A model generated the notes under the pieces. It did not search any database. It was not told where the DNA came from and saw only the letters and a list, made by a program, of their open reading frames with translations. A stretch of DNA of 64,000 nucleotides from a bacterium (GTDB taxonomy: Bacteria > Planctomycetota > Planctomycetia > Isosphaerales > Isosphaeraceae). The position numbers were made by a program, and so were the translations under genes. The stretch is from the NCBI GenBank assembly GCA_016125085.1, contig WGMM01000012.1, positions 1 to 64,000 on the forward strand, read 5' to 3'. Below, one piece after another: positions 33,881 to 42,502 of the stretch (its first letter is position 1; every line of letters begins with the position of its first letter).

Positions 33881-34618
33881 TCAATAAGCGAACAGACCGA
33901 ACGGATAGGGCGTGAAGAACGGACGGGTGTAGTGCTTCTTGAAGTCAAGCCACCACAGGCCGTCGTCCCAACGCAGCGTCACGGCGCGCCAGTCGAGGGG
34001 CACTTCCGGGTAAGGGTGCACAGGGCCGATGTTCGGCCAGGCTTGCCACGGATAGACCGTCGGGTAGCCCACGGCCGAGAAGTTCGGATAAGGGGCATAG
34101 CTCGGCCAGGCGTAGTTCGGCATGGCGTGCGAACCGGCGGCAGGGCCGTATCCGCCAGCTGCACCGTTCTCAGGGGCCGGAGCGTTCGGGTCCATCGCGG
34201 CCGGGTCGGCACCGATCGGAGCACCGACCGGAGCTCCGGCGAAGCCGCCGCCGATCGCCGCGCCACCGTGACCGTGGCCACCCATGGCGACGTCATACTG
34301 AACTTGCTGAACTTCGCTCGCCGCAACGACTTTGGTCTCGTCGACCACGCCGGTCACGCCGGGGACGGCCAGCACGCGGCTCGTCAGAGCCTGCTTCTTC
34401 TCAGCGCTGGTGACATTGCCCTTCAGGGTGACGACACCCTTGGAGGTTTCGATGTCGAGCTTCGAGCCGCGGAATTCGCCGGTGCGGCGAAGCATGTCCA
34501 CGACCGAGTCGGCAACCGTCTGGTTCTGCCGTGCGACGTTCTGAGCCGAAGCCGAAGCGCTCAGTCCCGCGGCGGCAATTGCCAGTGCAGCGGAAATCCT
34601 TTTCATGCGACTGTTCAT
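33881..34618 (-). CDS. Exported BON-domain protein
   Basis: A 245-residue protein with a signal peptide (RISAALAIAAAGLSASASAQ), then a BON domain at about residues 30-95 (TVADSVVDMLRRTGEFRGSK, GVVTLKGNVTSAEKKQALT, VPGVTGVVDET). BON domains bind phospholipid or envelope surfaces. The second half is Gly/Pro/Ala-rich and ends in an aromatic block (VTLRWDDGLWWLDFKKHY, FFTPYPFGLFAY). Likely periplasmic or outer-envelope; the role is unknown. GGTGAGGTGAGGATCA before the ATG supports the start. Confidence 0.85.
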   Translation of the reverse strand: MNSRMKRISAALAIAAAGLSASASAQNVARQNQTVADSVVDMLRRTGEFRGSKLDIETSKGVVTLKGNVTSAEKKQALTSRVLAVPGVTGVVDETKVVAASEVQQVQYDVAMGGHGHGGAAIGGGFAGAPVGAPIGADPAAMDPNAPAPENGAAGGYGPAAGSHAMPNYAWPSYAPYPNFSAVGYPTVYPWQAWPNIGPVHPYPEVPLDWRAVTLRWDDGLWWLDFKKHYTRPFFTPYPFGLFAY

Positions 34619-35048
34619 TGATCCTCACCTCACCCGCGGATTCTTCCGTCCGTCGTATCTACGTCGCGCGGGATTGTCGCCGTAGTCCGACACGGGTGAC
34701 ACCTCATCCGTTAAGGTGCCGATCCTCATCCTTGATTCTTCGTCCATTTGCTCGGCGGGCCACTTTGACGGAACGGCTCGCCGATCGTTCTGGTTGTTAG
34801 ATCGGACCGCTTCGCGTCAGGATGCAACCCGATTTCCGTTCGACCCGCATCGACCGTAACGATTGTTCCGATTCTGCGCGATGTGCGGGGGTATTCGGGC
34901 CAATCCACCCGTGAAGAACCGCTCGATCGACCTTAATTCCAGGGATCGTCAAAGTTAGAGAGTAATTGACGCTCGAACTCGTAAGCGGGACTCATTGACG
35001 CAGCAGTCGGAATGTCAGCCTCAGGATCACTAATCAGCCATGCCTTCG
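34619..35048. other. Intergenic region, no gene seen
   Basis: About 430 bases between the promoter side of the BON gene and the duplicated glgB tail. Short frames only. It should carry the BON promoter; I could not identify it with confidence. Confidence 0.4.
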
Positions 35049-35119
35049 TCACTCATGCTGATACCGCAGATAAACGACGCCCATCGGCGGGATCGTCAGT
35101 TCCACATGGTAAGGCTTGC
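35049..35119 (-). pseudogene. Detached duplicate of the glgB 3' end
   Basis: A 71-base direct copy of the end of glgB (35178-35248), including an in-frame TGA. It encodes [18 protein letters not shown] followed by YQHE and stop, against HEHE in the true end. Of the four differences that I count, two are synonymous and two change amino acids. It has no start and is separated from glgB by palindrome E. I read it as the leftover of the original gene end after insertion, or as a duplication made during insertion. Confidence 0.9.
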
Positions 35120-35126
35120 GACAATT

Positions 35127-35172
35127 AAAGGGGACGGGGGTCATTTTCGCGAAATGCCCCCCGTCCCCTTTT
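35127..35172. repeat. Dispersed palindrome, copy E, between glgB tail duplicates
   Basis: AAAGGGGACGGGGGTCATTT (35127-35146) pairs with AAATGCCCCCCGTCCCC (35152-35168) around CGCG, with one altered base pair. It is the same family as copies A, B, C and D. It sits seven bases after the detached glgB tail and six before the stop codon of glgB. Confidence 0.92.
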
Positions 35173-35177
35173 CCGGG

Positions 35178-37457
35178 TCACTCATGCTCATGCCGAAGAT
35201 ACACGACGCCCATCGGCGGGATCGTCAGTTCCACATGGTAAGGCTTGCCGCCCCAGGTGGCGTTGACGGTGTTGACCTCGCCCTGATTGCCCAGGTTCGA
35301 ACCGCCGTAATGCGAGCTGTCCGTGTTGAGAATCTCGCGATAAGTGCCGGGCTTGGAGACGCCCACGCGGTAATTGTGCCGGGGGATCGGCGTGAAGTTG
35401 CAGGCGCAGATGACATCCCCCTGCCCCGATTCCTGCTTGCGGGCGAAGGCGACCACCGAATTGTCCGAATCGTTCAGGGCCAGCCATTCGAATCCCGACC
35501 AGTGAAAATCGACCCTGTGCAGGGCCGGTTCGTCGCGATAGACCCGGTTCAGGTCGTCGACCAGTTTCTGCAGCCCCTTGTGGTCATTCCACTGGAGCAA
35601 GTGCCAGTCCAGCGATTGCTCGGCGTTCCACTCGTTCCACTGGCCGAATTCACAGCCCATGAAGAGGAGCTTCTTGCCGGGATGGGCGAACTGGAACGCC
35701 AGCAGCGACCGCACCCCCGCGAACTGCCGCCACATGTCGCCCGGCATTTTGGAGACGAGCGAAGCCTTGCCGTGCACGACTTCGTCGTGCGAAAGGGGCA
35801 GCATGAAGTTTTCGGAGAAGGCGTAATAGATGCTGAAGGTAAGCATGTTGTGGTGATATTTGCGATGGACCGGGTCGAGCGAGACGTATCTCAGCGTATC
35901 GTTCATCCAGCCCATGTTCCACTTGAGCGAGAAGCCCAGCCCGCCCAGGTAGGTCGGCCGGCTCACTCCCGAGTAGCTCGTCGATTCCTCGGCGATGGTC
36001 AGAATGCCCGGATGCAGGCGGTGGCAGGTTTCGTTGAGCTTTTTGAGGAAGTCGATGGCTTCGAGATTCTCGTTGCCGCCGAAGTGGTTCGGCACCCATT
36101 CGCCCGGCTTGCGCGAATAGTCCAGGTAAAGCATGCTGGCGACGGCGTCGACACGAATGCCGTCCAGGTGGAAGACCTCGAACCAGTAGAGGGCGTTGGA
36201 GATCAGGAAGTTCCGCACCTCGGGGCGGCCGAAGTTGAAGATCTTGGTGCCCCAGTCCTTGTGTTCGCCCATGCGCGGGTCGGCGTGCTCATAGAGAGCC
36301 GTGCCGTCGAATTCGGCCAGGGCCCATTCGTCGCGGGGGAAGTGGGCGGGCACCCAGTCCAGGATCACGCCGATGCCGGCCTGGTGGCATTTGTCGACGA
36401 AACCCGCGAACTCCCGGGGCGATCCGAACCGGCTCGTCGGTGCGAAGTAGCCGGTCGGCTGATAGCCCCAGCTGGCGTCCAGCGGGTGTTCGTGGATCGG
36501 CAGCAGTTCGATGTGGGTGAAGCCACGATCCTTGACATAGGCGACCAGCTCGTCGGCCATTTCGGCATAGGTGAGAAAGCGGCCTTCTTCCTCGGCCTTG
36601 CGGCGCCAGCTGCCCAGGTGCACTTCGTAAACGGAAAGGGGCTGATCGAGCGACTGGACCCGCTCCCGGGCGTTCATCCATTCGGAGTCGTTCCAATGGA
36701 GAGGCTCGGGGTCGGCAACGATCGAGGCCGTCTTGGGCCTGAGTTCCGCCTGACGGGCCATCGGATCGGACTTCGTCAGAATCCGCCCGTCGCGCGTGCG
36801 GATTTCGTATTTGTAGTTATCGCCAGCGACGAGCCCGGGCACGAACAGTTCCCACACGCCACTGTCGCTGCGGGTGCGCATGGGGTTGCGGCGGCCGTCC
36901 CAATGGTTGAAGTCGCCCACCACGCTGACCCGCTCGGCGTTGGGAGCCCACACGGCGAAGTGCACGCCTTCCGTTCCCTGATGGCAGATCACGTGGGCGC
37001 CCAGCTTGTCGAAAAGCCGTTCGTGGGTGCCTTCACGAATCAGATGCAGGTCGACATCGCCCAGAACCGGCCCGAACTGGTAGGGATCGACCGTCTCCCA
37101 CGTGTCTCCGAACGGGTTTTCGATCAGAAACCGGTAAGGAAAGCCGGGATGGTCCTTCAGGCCAATTTCGAAGAAGCCGTCTTCGAACACCCGGCCCATC
37201 TCCACCTTCGGCTGATGTTCACCCAAAAGCCAGACCCGGGAAGCCTGAGGCAGGAAGGCGCGAACGACATAGGTGCATTTCAGGGGATTTTCACCGAGTT
37301 CGTGAATGCCCAGGATCGTGTGCGGGTCCCAGTGGCGTGCCTGATGCACGGCATGAACGGCTTCCACGTCGGTCAGGATCGGTTTCAGAGACGATCCTTC
37401 GGGAGCGGATGCGGAAGAGGATTCGTTCGATGACGCTGCGTTTTTCGGTTTTTTCAC
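35178..37457 (-). CDS. glgB: 1,4-alpha-glucan branching enzyme
   Basis: GlgB makes alpha-1,6 branches in glycogen. The 759-residue protein has an N-terminal Ser/Ala-rich leader, a CBM48-type domain, a GH13 barrel and a C-terminal all-beta domain. Catalytic motifs are present: nucleophile Asp in [15 protein letters not shown], acid/base Glu in [10 protein letters not shown], and the LSHDEVVHG block. The start codon is GTG. The last 71 bases are duplicated just beyond palindrome E, so the current gene end may have been rebuilt by a recombination event, with the reading frame kept. It follows an EEP-family gene by 29 bases in what looks like a qor-nadA-EEP-glgB transcript. Confidence 0.97.
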   Translation of the reverse strand: MKKPKNAASSNESSSASAPEGSSLKPILTDVEAVHAVHQARHWDPHTILGIHELGENPLKCTYVVRAFLPQASRVWLLGEHQPKVEMGRVFEDGFFEIGLKDHPGFPYRFLIENPFGDTWETVDPYQFGPVLGDVDLHLIREGTHERLFDKLGAHVICHQGTEGVHFAVWAPNAERVSVVGDFNHWDGRRNPMRTRSDSGVWELFVPGLVAGDNYKYEIRTRDGRILTKSDPMARQAELRPKTASIVADPEPLHWNDSEWMNARERVQSLDQPLSVYEVHLGSWRRKAEEEGRFLTYAEMADELVAYVKDRGFTHIELLPIHEHPLDASWGYQPTGYFAPTSRFGSPREFAGFVDKCHQAGIGVILDWVPAHFPRDEWALAEFDGTALYEHADPRMGEHKDWGTKIFNFGRPEVRNFLISNALYWFEVFHLDGIRVDAVASMLYLDYSRKPGEWVPNHFGGNENLEAIDFLKKLNETCHRLHPGILTIAEESTSYSGVSRPTYLGGLGFSLKWNMGWMNDTLRYVSLDPVHRKYHHNMLTFSIYYAFSENFMLPLSHDEVVHGKASLVSKMPGDMWRQFAGVRSLLAFQFAHPGKKLLFMGCEFGQWNEWNAEQSLDWHLLQWNDHKGLQKLVDDLNRVYRDEPALHRVDFHWSGFEWLALNDSDNSVVAFARKQESGQGDVICACNFTPIPRHNYRVGVSKPGTYREILNTDSSHYGGSNLGNQGEVNTVNATWGGKPYHVELTIPPMGVVYLRHEHE

Positions 37458-37486
37458 GATCGATGGCTCTGTGTCGATGCTTGCGG

Positions 37487-38656
37487 TCAGCGTGGCGGAG
37501 ATTGCTTCACGTGTGCGGCGATGCCGTCAGTCACGATCGAGGAACTTACCTTTGCCGTGTCGTCTTCCGGGCGGGCCGGTTCCAGGGCCAGCTCGACATA
37601 AAACGGCCTGTGATCCGACTCGAACCGGGGTGCCACCTCACACTTCAGAGGCACCCACTGGCGCGACACGTAGAAACGGTCCAGCCTCAGCCAGGGGGTG
37701 TCGGCCGGATAGGTATAACCGTAACCGAAGCCGATGGCGGCGAATACGTCCAGAAAGCGTTTTTCGAGAGGGCGAACGTGCGGCGACCTTGGAGGCGTAT
37801 TGAAATCGCCACCCAGAATGACCGGAAGGGAACCGCTGCGGTCCATGCTCAGGGCGATCCGTTCGATCTGGCGCGTCTGCCAGTCCATCACCTTGCGAAG
37901 CTGTTCCTGGTCGAACGCGTGCAGAAAGCTGTAGAAATTGGCACGCACGGAGGGAGCGTGCGCCGAGCCGATCAGGAATTCATGTTCGCCCCGCCGCAGC
38001 CGCACATATTGCACTTCGGCCTGATAGAGATAATCGCCTCCGACCTCGTGAGGCAGATCCGGAGAATCGGCCAGAATCGGCCATCGGCTGAAGATCGTGC
38101 CGTGCCTGTTTTGATGCCAGCCGATCTCCTTCATTTTTCGGCTGAACACTGTGATCTGGGCATCCTCCTGAATCAGAAGGACATCGACGTTCCGGGCCTG
38201 CACGTATTCGGCAAGCTCGTCGACCTGGAACTTCGCCGAAGTACCGATATTGAACGTCATGAACCGGAAGATCTGATCGTCGGAATACTTCGACCGATCG
38301 GGCGTCTGCCACGGCGGGTTGGGAACGAAACCCATCAGCGGCCCGAAAACCAGGACCGTTCCGAGCAGACACTCCGCCAGAAGCCAGCGCTGGCGTGTCC
38401 AGAGCGTCAGGGGAATCAGCAGCAGAAACGGTGCGGCATAAACGATGCGGGGGGTGTAATAGACGAAAAACCGGAATGGTTCCAGCTCACTCGGCCTGCG
38501 GGCCAGAAAAAGCGCCGCCAGAATCACGGCCAGGCTGATCTGGGTCAGAACGAGCGTCAGAACCCGATAACGCACAGGGGCTCCGCGTCTCGCTTTCGGC
38601 GGAGCGGCACCGGGAATGCGTATCAGGTTCTTGAGAAGCTCGTCGTTATCGCTCAA
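37487..38656 (-). CDS. Membrane-anchored endonuclease/exonuclease/phosphatase-family protein
   Basis: A 389-residue protein. The N-terminal third has about three membrane helices ([21 protein letters not shown] and following). The C-terminal EEP domain, likely outside the membrane, has the family catalytic set: FMTFNIG (Asn), LLIQEDA (Glu), [10 protein letters not shown] (Asp and Asn) and FESDHRPF (Asp-His). Members cut nucleic acids, phosphoinositides or other phosphodiesters; the substrate is unknown. The start at 38656 is a TTG and is tentative. It lies nine bases after nadA. Confidence 0.85.
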   Translation of the reverse strand: MSDNDELLKNLIRIPGAAPPKARRGAPVRYRVLTLVLTQISLAVILAALFLARRPSELEPFRFFVYYTPRIVYAAPFLLLIPLTLWTRQRWLLAECLLGTVLVFGPLMGFVPNPPWQTPDRSKYSDDQIFRFMTFNIGTSAKFQVDELAEYVQARNVDVLLIQEDAQITVFSRKMKEIGWHQNRHGTIFSRWPILADSPDLPHEVGGDYLYQAEVQYVRLRRGEHEFLIGSAHAPSVRANFYSFLHAFDQEQLRKVMDWQTRQIERIALSMDRSGSLPVILGGDFNTPPRSPHVRPLEKRFLDVFAAIGFGYGYTYPADTPWLRLDRFYVSRQWVPLKCEVAPRFESDHRPFYVELALEPARPEDDTAKVSSSIVTDGIAAHVKQSPPR

Positions 38657-38665
38657 GGGTGTATC

Positions 38666-39781
38666 TCACTTTACGGCCAACATGCGTTCCAGGGCCACTC
38701 GTGCCCAGTGGGCCGTGTCCTCGTCGACCTGAATCCGGTTGACCACCCTGCCCTGCCGGAGTTCGTCCAGCGCCCAGGCCAGGTGCGGCAGATCGATACG
38801 ATACATCGTGGCACACAGACAAACCATGGGCGAAAGGAAATCGATCTTTTTGTCAGGGAAGGCTTTCGCTGCCCTGTTGACCATGTGAAGTTCCGTTCCT
38901 ACAGCCCAGCGGCTGCCGGCAGGAGCTTCGCGGAGCACTTTCAGAATGCCCTCCGTCGAACCGACGACATCGGCCTTGTCCACCACCTCCATGCGGCATT
39001 CCGGGTGCACCAGGATCCGCACTTCCGGATCACGGGCCCGGAAAGCGTCGATGTGCTCCGGCAGGAACATCTGGTGCACCGAGCAGTGCCCCTTCCACAA
39101 TACGATCCGGGCCTTCCTTATGGCGGCTTCGTCATTCCCGCCCAGTTCTTCATGCGGATCCCAGACGATCATTTCGTCCAGAGGCACGCCCATTGCCTTC
39201 GCCGTGTTTCGGCCCAGATGCTGGTCCGGGAAGAACAGCACCCTGCGCTTGCGGGCCCAGGCCCATTCCAGAACGGCCCGGGCGTTCGAACTGGTGCAGA
39301 CGATGCCGCCATGCCGGCCGCAGAAGGCCTTCAGGTCGGCCGTGGAATTCATGTAGGTGACGGGCAGGATGTCGTCGGCCCCGACGATCGAGTCGAGATC
39401 CTGCCAGGCGTCGCGCACGCTGTCCCTGTCAGCCATATCGGCCATCGAACAGCCTGCGGAAAGGTCGGGCAGGATCACTTCCACTTCGGGCCGGGTGAGG
39501 ATATCGGCCGTTTCCGCCATGAAGTGGACGCCGCAGAAGACGATCCAGCGGCAGCCTTCTACATCGGCGGCCTCCCGGGCCAGCTTGAAGCTGTCGCCGG
39601 TGAAGTCGGCGAACCGGATAACGTCGTCCACCTGGTAATGGTGCCCGAGAATCACCAGGCTCTTGCCCAGCTCGGCTTTGGCCGATTCGATCGAACGAAC
39701 CAGCTCTTCGTTACCCAGCTTTTTGAAAGCCGCAAGAGAAGGCGGCAATTCCGGGCGTCTGACGGTCAGGGTTGCGGACAT
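38666..39781 (-). CDS. nadA: Quinolinate synthase
   Basis: NadA condenses iminoaspartate with dihydroxyacetone phosphate to quinolinate in NAD biosynthesis, using a [4Fe-4S] cluster held by three Cys. These are visible in LSAGCSMADMAD, GIVCTSSNARAVLEW and PMVCLCATMYRID. Also present are VILGHHYQVDDVI and FCGVHFMAETADIL. From 39781 the protein has 371 residues; an upstream ATG at 39817 would add twelve, but GGAG lies ten bases before the 39781 ATG. No nadB or nadC is in the window. Confidence 0.96.
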   Translation of the reverse strand: MSATLTVRRPELPPSLAAFKKLGNEELVRSIESAKAELGKSLVILGHHYQVDDVIRFADFTGDSFKLAREAADVEGCRWIVFCGVHFMAETADILTRPEVEVILPDLSAGCSMADMADRDSVRDAWQDLDSIVGADDILPVTYMNSTADLKAFCGRHGGIVCTSSNARAVLEWAWARKRRVLFFPDQHLGRNTAKAMGVPLDEMIVWDPHEELGGNDEAAIRKARIVLWKGHCSVHQMFLPEHIDAFRARDPEVRILVHPECRMEVVDKADVVGSTEGILKVLREAPAGSRWAVGTELHMVNRAAKAFPDKKIDFLSPMVCLCATMYRIDLPHLAWALDELRQGRVVNRIQVDEDTAHWARVALERMLAVK

Positions 39782-39858
39782 CGGCGTAAGGCTCCCCTCG
39801 GCCGCGGCGTTCGTCATTCGAATCTACACAGGAATTATAGCGGGTCGCCAGGTCCGAG

Positions 39859-40884
39859 TCAGGAATCGATCGAGAGAACGATCTTGCCGAACTGTTCGCC
39901 ACTTTCCATAAGTTCATGTGCAGCAGCGGCATCCTTCAGCGGAAGCACGTGCCGCACGACGGGCCGGATCTTCCGGCTGACGAAAAAGTCAGTCATCGCC
40001 TGGAACTCTTCGGCATTGCCCATCGTGGTGCCCAGCAGGTCCACCTGCTTCCAGAAAAGCCGGCGCACTTCCAGACGCGGGCATGGGCCGGTCGTCTGCC
40101 CGTAATTCACGACCCGGCCGCCCGGACGCACCAGGTCGACGAGATCGTCGAGCGTCTTCCCGGCAGCACTGTCGATCACGATATCCGGACCGTCGCCGCC
40201 GATCATGGCCCGGGCCCTGCCCACCCAGTCCTCATGCCGGTAATTCACGCCGCCCGTGGCCCCAGCCGCCATGGCATCGGCGAGCTTGGCGTCGGACGAT
40301 GAACTTACATACACTTTCGCCCCCATGGCGCTGGCGATCTGGAGGGCCATCTGGGAGACGCCGCCGCCGATTCCGGTGACGAACACGCTCTGGTGGCCCC
40401 CTTCCTTGAGCCCGCCGCGCGAAACCAGGGCACGCCAGGCCGTCAGCCCGGCCAGGGGAAGAGCGGCGGCTGTTTCGGAGGTCCAGTCAGCCGGGCAATC
40501 GACGACCTGGGCAGCATCCACCACGATCGCTTCGGCATAAGTGCCCGGATCCGGCATACCGAGGATCCGCCAGATCGAATAATCCGGAATGCGCGGGTCG
40601 GAGCCCCAGGAAAGGCTCGGGTTGATCCAGACGCGTTTGCCGCTGAGGGATGCGTCGACCCGTTCGCCCACGGCTTCGACGATACCGACACCGTCGGAGC
40701 CGAGGATCACCGGCAGTGTGATGCCCGCGTAAAGGCCCCTGCGGATCCAGACGTCGCGGTGGTTGAGCGCCGCGGCCTGAAGCCTGATCCTGACCTGCCC
40801 GGGCCCTGGCTGGGGATCGGCGACATGATCGTCATAGACAAGTTGTTCGGTACCGCCAACGCCCTGCAAAATCACCGCACGCAT
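39859..40884 (-). CDS. Zinc-less MDR-family dehydrogenase (quinone oxidoreductase type)
   Basis: A 341-residue medium-chain dehydrogenase/reductase. The N-terminal GroES-like part has NHRDVWIRRGLY and LGSDGVGIVEAVG; the cofactor domain has the motif VFVTGIGGGVSQMALQIA, which suits NADP(H). Catalytic-zinc ligands of alcohol dehydrogenases are not evident, so a quinone-oxidoreductase or crotonyl-CoA-type reaction is more likely than alcohol oxidation. GGGAG precedes the ATG. It lies about 40-75 bases upstream of nadA on the same strand. Confidence 0.87.
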   Translation of the reverse strand: MRAVILQGVGGTEQLVYDDHVADPQPGPGQVRIRLQAAALNHRDVWIRRGLYAGITLPVILGSDGVGIVEAVGERVDASLSGKRVWINPSLSWGSDPRIPDYSIWRILGMPDPGTYAEAIVVDAAQVVDCPADWTSETAAALPLAGLTAWRALVSRGGLKEGGHQSVFVTGIGGGVSQMALQIASAMGAKVYVSSSSDAKLADAMAAGATGGVNYRHEDWVGRARAMIGGDGPDIVIDSAAGKTLDDLVDLVRPGGRVVNYGQTTGPCPRLEVRRLFWKQVDLLGTTMGNAEEFQAMTDFFVSRKIRPVVRHVLPLKDAAAAHELMESGEQFGKIVLSIDS

Positions 40885-41045
40885 CGCAGAAACTCCCGTC
40901 GAAGCTTCGAACCGCTTTCGACATGCTCAGGATAGTCGAAAGCCGGGAGGATCGCCAAGCCATTCATCGCGCGACTGTGGCCGGGGCACTGCGACCGAGC
41001 GATTTTCAGACGGGGGAGCGTAGCGGGTGCGGGTCAGGCCGAAAC

Positions 41046-41294
41046 TCAGGAGATCTCTCGCGCCGGATCGAATCGGGGCGAATGCAGGTGCGATCGAACC
41101 GCTGCGCCCGAGCTTTCGATGGACGGGGCGAAATCTTCGCGTTCGAATTGCTTCAATTCCGTGCGCCGGATCACCACATCACGCGGTGCGTCGATCCCGA
41201 TGCGAACCTGCCGCCCGTCGATCTTGACGACCGTCACGACGATGTCGTCGCCGATCATGAACCGCTCGGAGACTTTCCTCGTCAATACCAGCAT
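41046..41294 (-). CDS. csrA: Carbon storage regulator CsrA with C-terminal extension
   Basis: CsrA binds GGA-containing RNA hairpins and represses or stabilises mRNAs. The N-terminal 60 residues are canonical: [36 protein letters not shown] and [10 protein letters not shown]. The protein has 82 residues, longer than the usual 60-70, with a short extra C-terminus rich in Ser and His. GAGGAGG precedes the ATG. It is divergently oriented to the ECF sigma gene with about 500 bases between them. Confidence 0.95.
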   Translation of the reverse strand: MLVLTRKVSERFMIGDDIVVTVVKIDGRQVRIGIDAPRDVVIRRTELKQFEREDFAPSIESSGAAVRSHLHSPRFDPAREIS

Positions 41295-41796
41295 TGTCCT
41301 GGCCTCCTCAGATGGTGACTTTCCGAATCTTGCGAAAGCGAAATGGAACCGATCGCGGGCGTTAACATCCCCTTTGCCAAATGCATGCCCCGGCCTTCAT
41401 GAGCACACGAGGAACGCCGTGATCGCGTCAGATTTCGAGGGCAACTTACGACACGAAATATGAGGCTGTGAACACGCGAGTAGAAAGACGCCGAGTGCGT
41501 CCGATTTCGTCCACGCGACGTTGTCGAGAATCGACATCCGGAAACAAGACCGAAATCGGATCGCCCCGATACGGATACGATGCGATACTTAATTGTCGTG
41601 GCTTCGATTCGCTTACGAAGGTTCTGACCATTGTTGCAGTTACCGCGATCACCCAGATATTCCGACATTGGAATCCGAAAAATAGAAATCCGGACCGGCT
41701 TGTCGACGGGCGACCGGTCAACGTATAGTGATCCGATTCCGGAATCGAACATTCGGAAGCATCGCCTCGTATGGTCGTTCACGAGGGAGATGGAAC
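41295..41796. other. Divergent intergenic region between csrA and ECF sigma
   Basis: About 500 bases of lower GC. Frames up to 179 codons exist on the minus strand but look like chance frames. It contains a plausible promoter at 41700-41729 and a short palindrome GATTCCGGAATC (41733-41744) just after it. Confidence 0.5.
41700..41729 (+). promoter_or_regulatory. Possible sigma70-type promoter of the ECF sigma gene
   Basis: TTGTCG (41700-41705), 18 bases, then TATAGT (41724-41729). The transcript would start near 41737, inside or beside the palindrome GATTCCGGAATC, about 60 bases before the start codon. Only inspection supports it. Confidence 0.3.
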
Positions 41797-42423
41797 ATGT
41801 CATCGATATCGTCGTCGCCATCGCTGGATTCGCGTACGCATTTGAGCCTGCTCGTCCGCCTCTGCGATAACAGTCGCCGGAACGAAGCCTGGGACGTATT
41901 CGCCGAAAAATACGGCGGTCAGATCTACCGATGGTGCAGGCATTGGGGTGCCGAACCTGCCGACGCGGAGGACATCACGCAGGAGACCCTCCTGGCCGTT
42001 TACCTCCGGATCGTACGTTACGAGCACGGCGGGCGCTATTCTTTCCGAGCATGGTTAAGGAAGATCGCCAAGAGAGTCTGGATCAAGGTTCTCGAAAGAT
42101 CGGTCCGCAACAAGGCCCTGGGCGCAGGGCAATCCGTCGAAAACGAGTCGATTCAGAAACTTGTGTCGACCAGTGCCCGGGACGATCTTCTGCACCGGTT
42201 CGACGACATGGCACGGGAGGAAATCCGCGATCTCGTCTTCAATCGTGTCAAAAGCCGTGTCGCGGAGAACACCTGGAACGCCTACCTGATGAACGATCAC
42301 GAAAAGCAGTCCGGCGAAGAGATCGCCGAAAAACTGGGCATGACCGTAGGCGCAGTTCACGTTTCCGCCCATCGCGTACGGAAGATGATCCGCGAAGAAC
42401 TTGCGATCATCGACCCCTTCTAG
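41797..42423 (+). CDS. ECF-type RNA polymerase sigma factor
   Basis: A 208-residue sigma70-family regulator. Region 2 is visible in WDVFAEKYGGQIYRWCRHWG and DAEDITQETLLAVYLRI; region 4 in SGEEIAEKLGMTVGAVHVSAHRV, a helix-turn-helix for -35 recognition. It would redirect RNA polymerase to a stress or signal regulon. The Ser-rich N-terminus starts at the ATG at 41797 with GGGAG upstream. A Ser/Thr kinase with an anti-sigma-like zinc finger begins 79 bases downstream, a pairing common in planctomycetes. The regulon is unknown. Confidence 0.92.
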   Translation: MSSISSSPSLDSRTHLSLLVRLCDNSRRNEAWDVFAEKYGGQIYRWCRHWGAEPADAEDITQETLLAVYLRIVRYEHGGRYSFRAWLRKIAKRVWIKVLERSVRNKALGAGQSVENESIQKLVSTSARDDLLHRFDDMAREEIRDLVFNRVKSRVAENTWNAYLMNDHEKQSGEEIAEKLGMTVGAVHVSAHRVRKMIREELAIIDPF

Positions 42424-42502
42424 AGATTTCGCAGATCAAGCCGCGATTCCTTCCCGCCAATCGATTCCAACTGACTTTCAGGAATCTTACGACTTGACTC
42501 CC

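Noticed and set aside
37337-40105. A 922-codon open frame on the plus strand, and a similar 797-codon one at 35040-37433.
   Set aside because: They are antisense to glgB, the EEP gene, nadA and the dehydrogenase, all of which have full catalytic motifs.
41446-41821. Minus- and plus-strand frames in the csrA/ECF gap.
   Set aside because: Arg/Ser/Thr-rich chance frames with no ribosome-binding site; the region looks regulatory.
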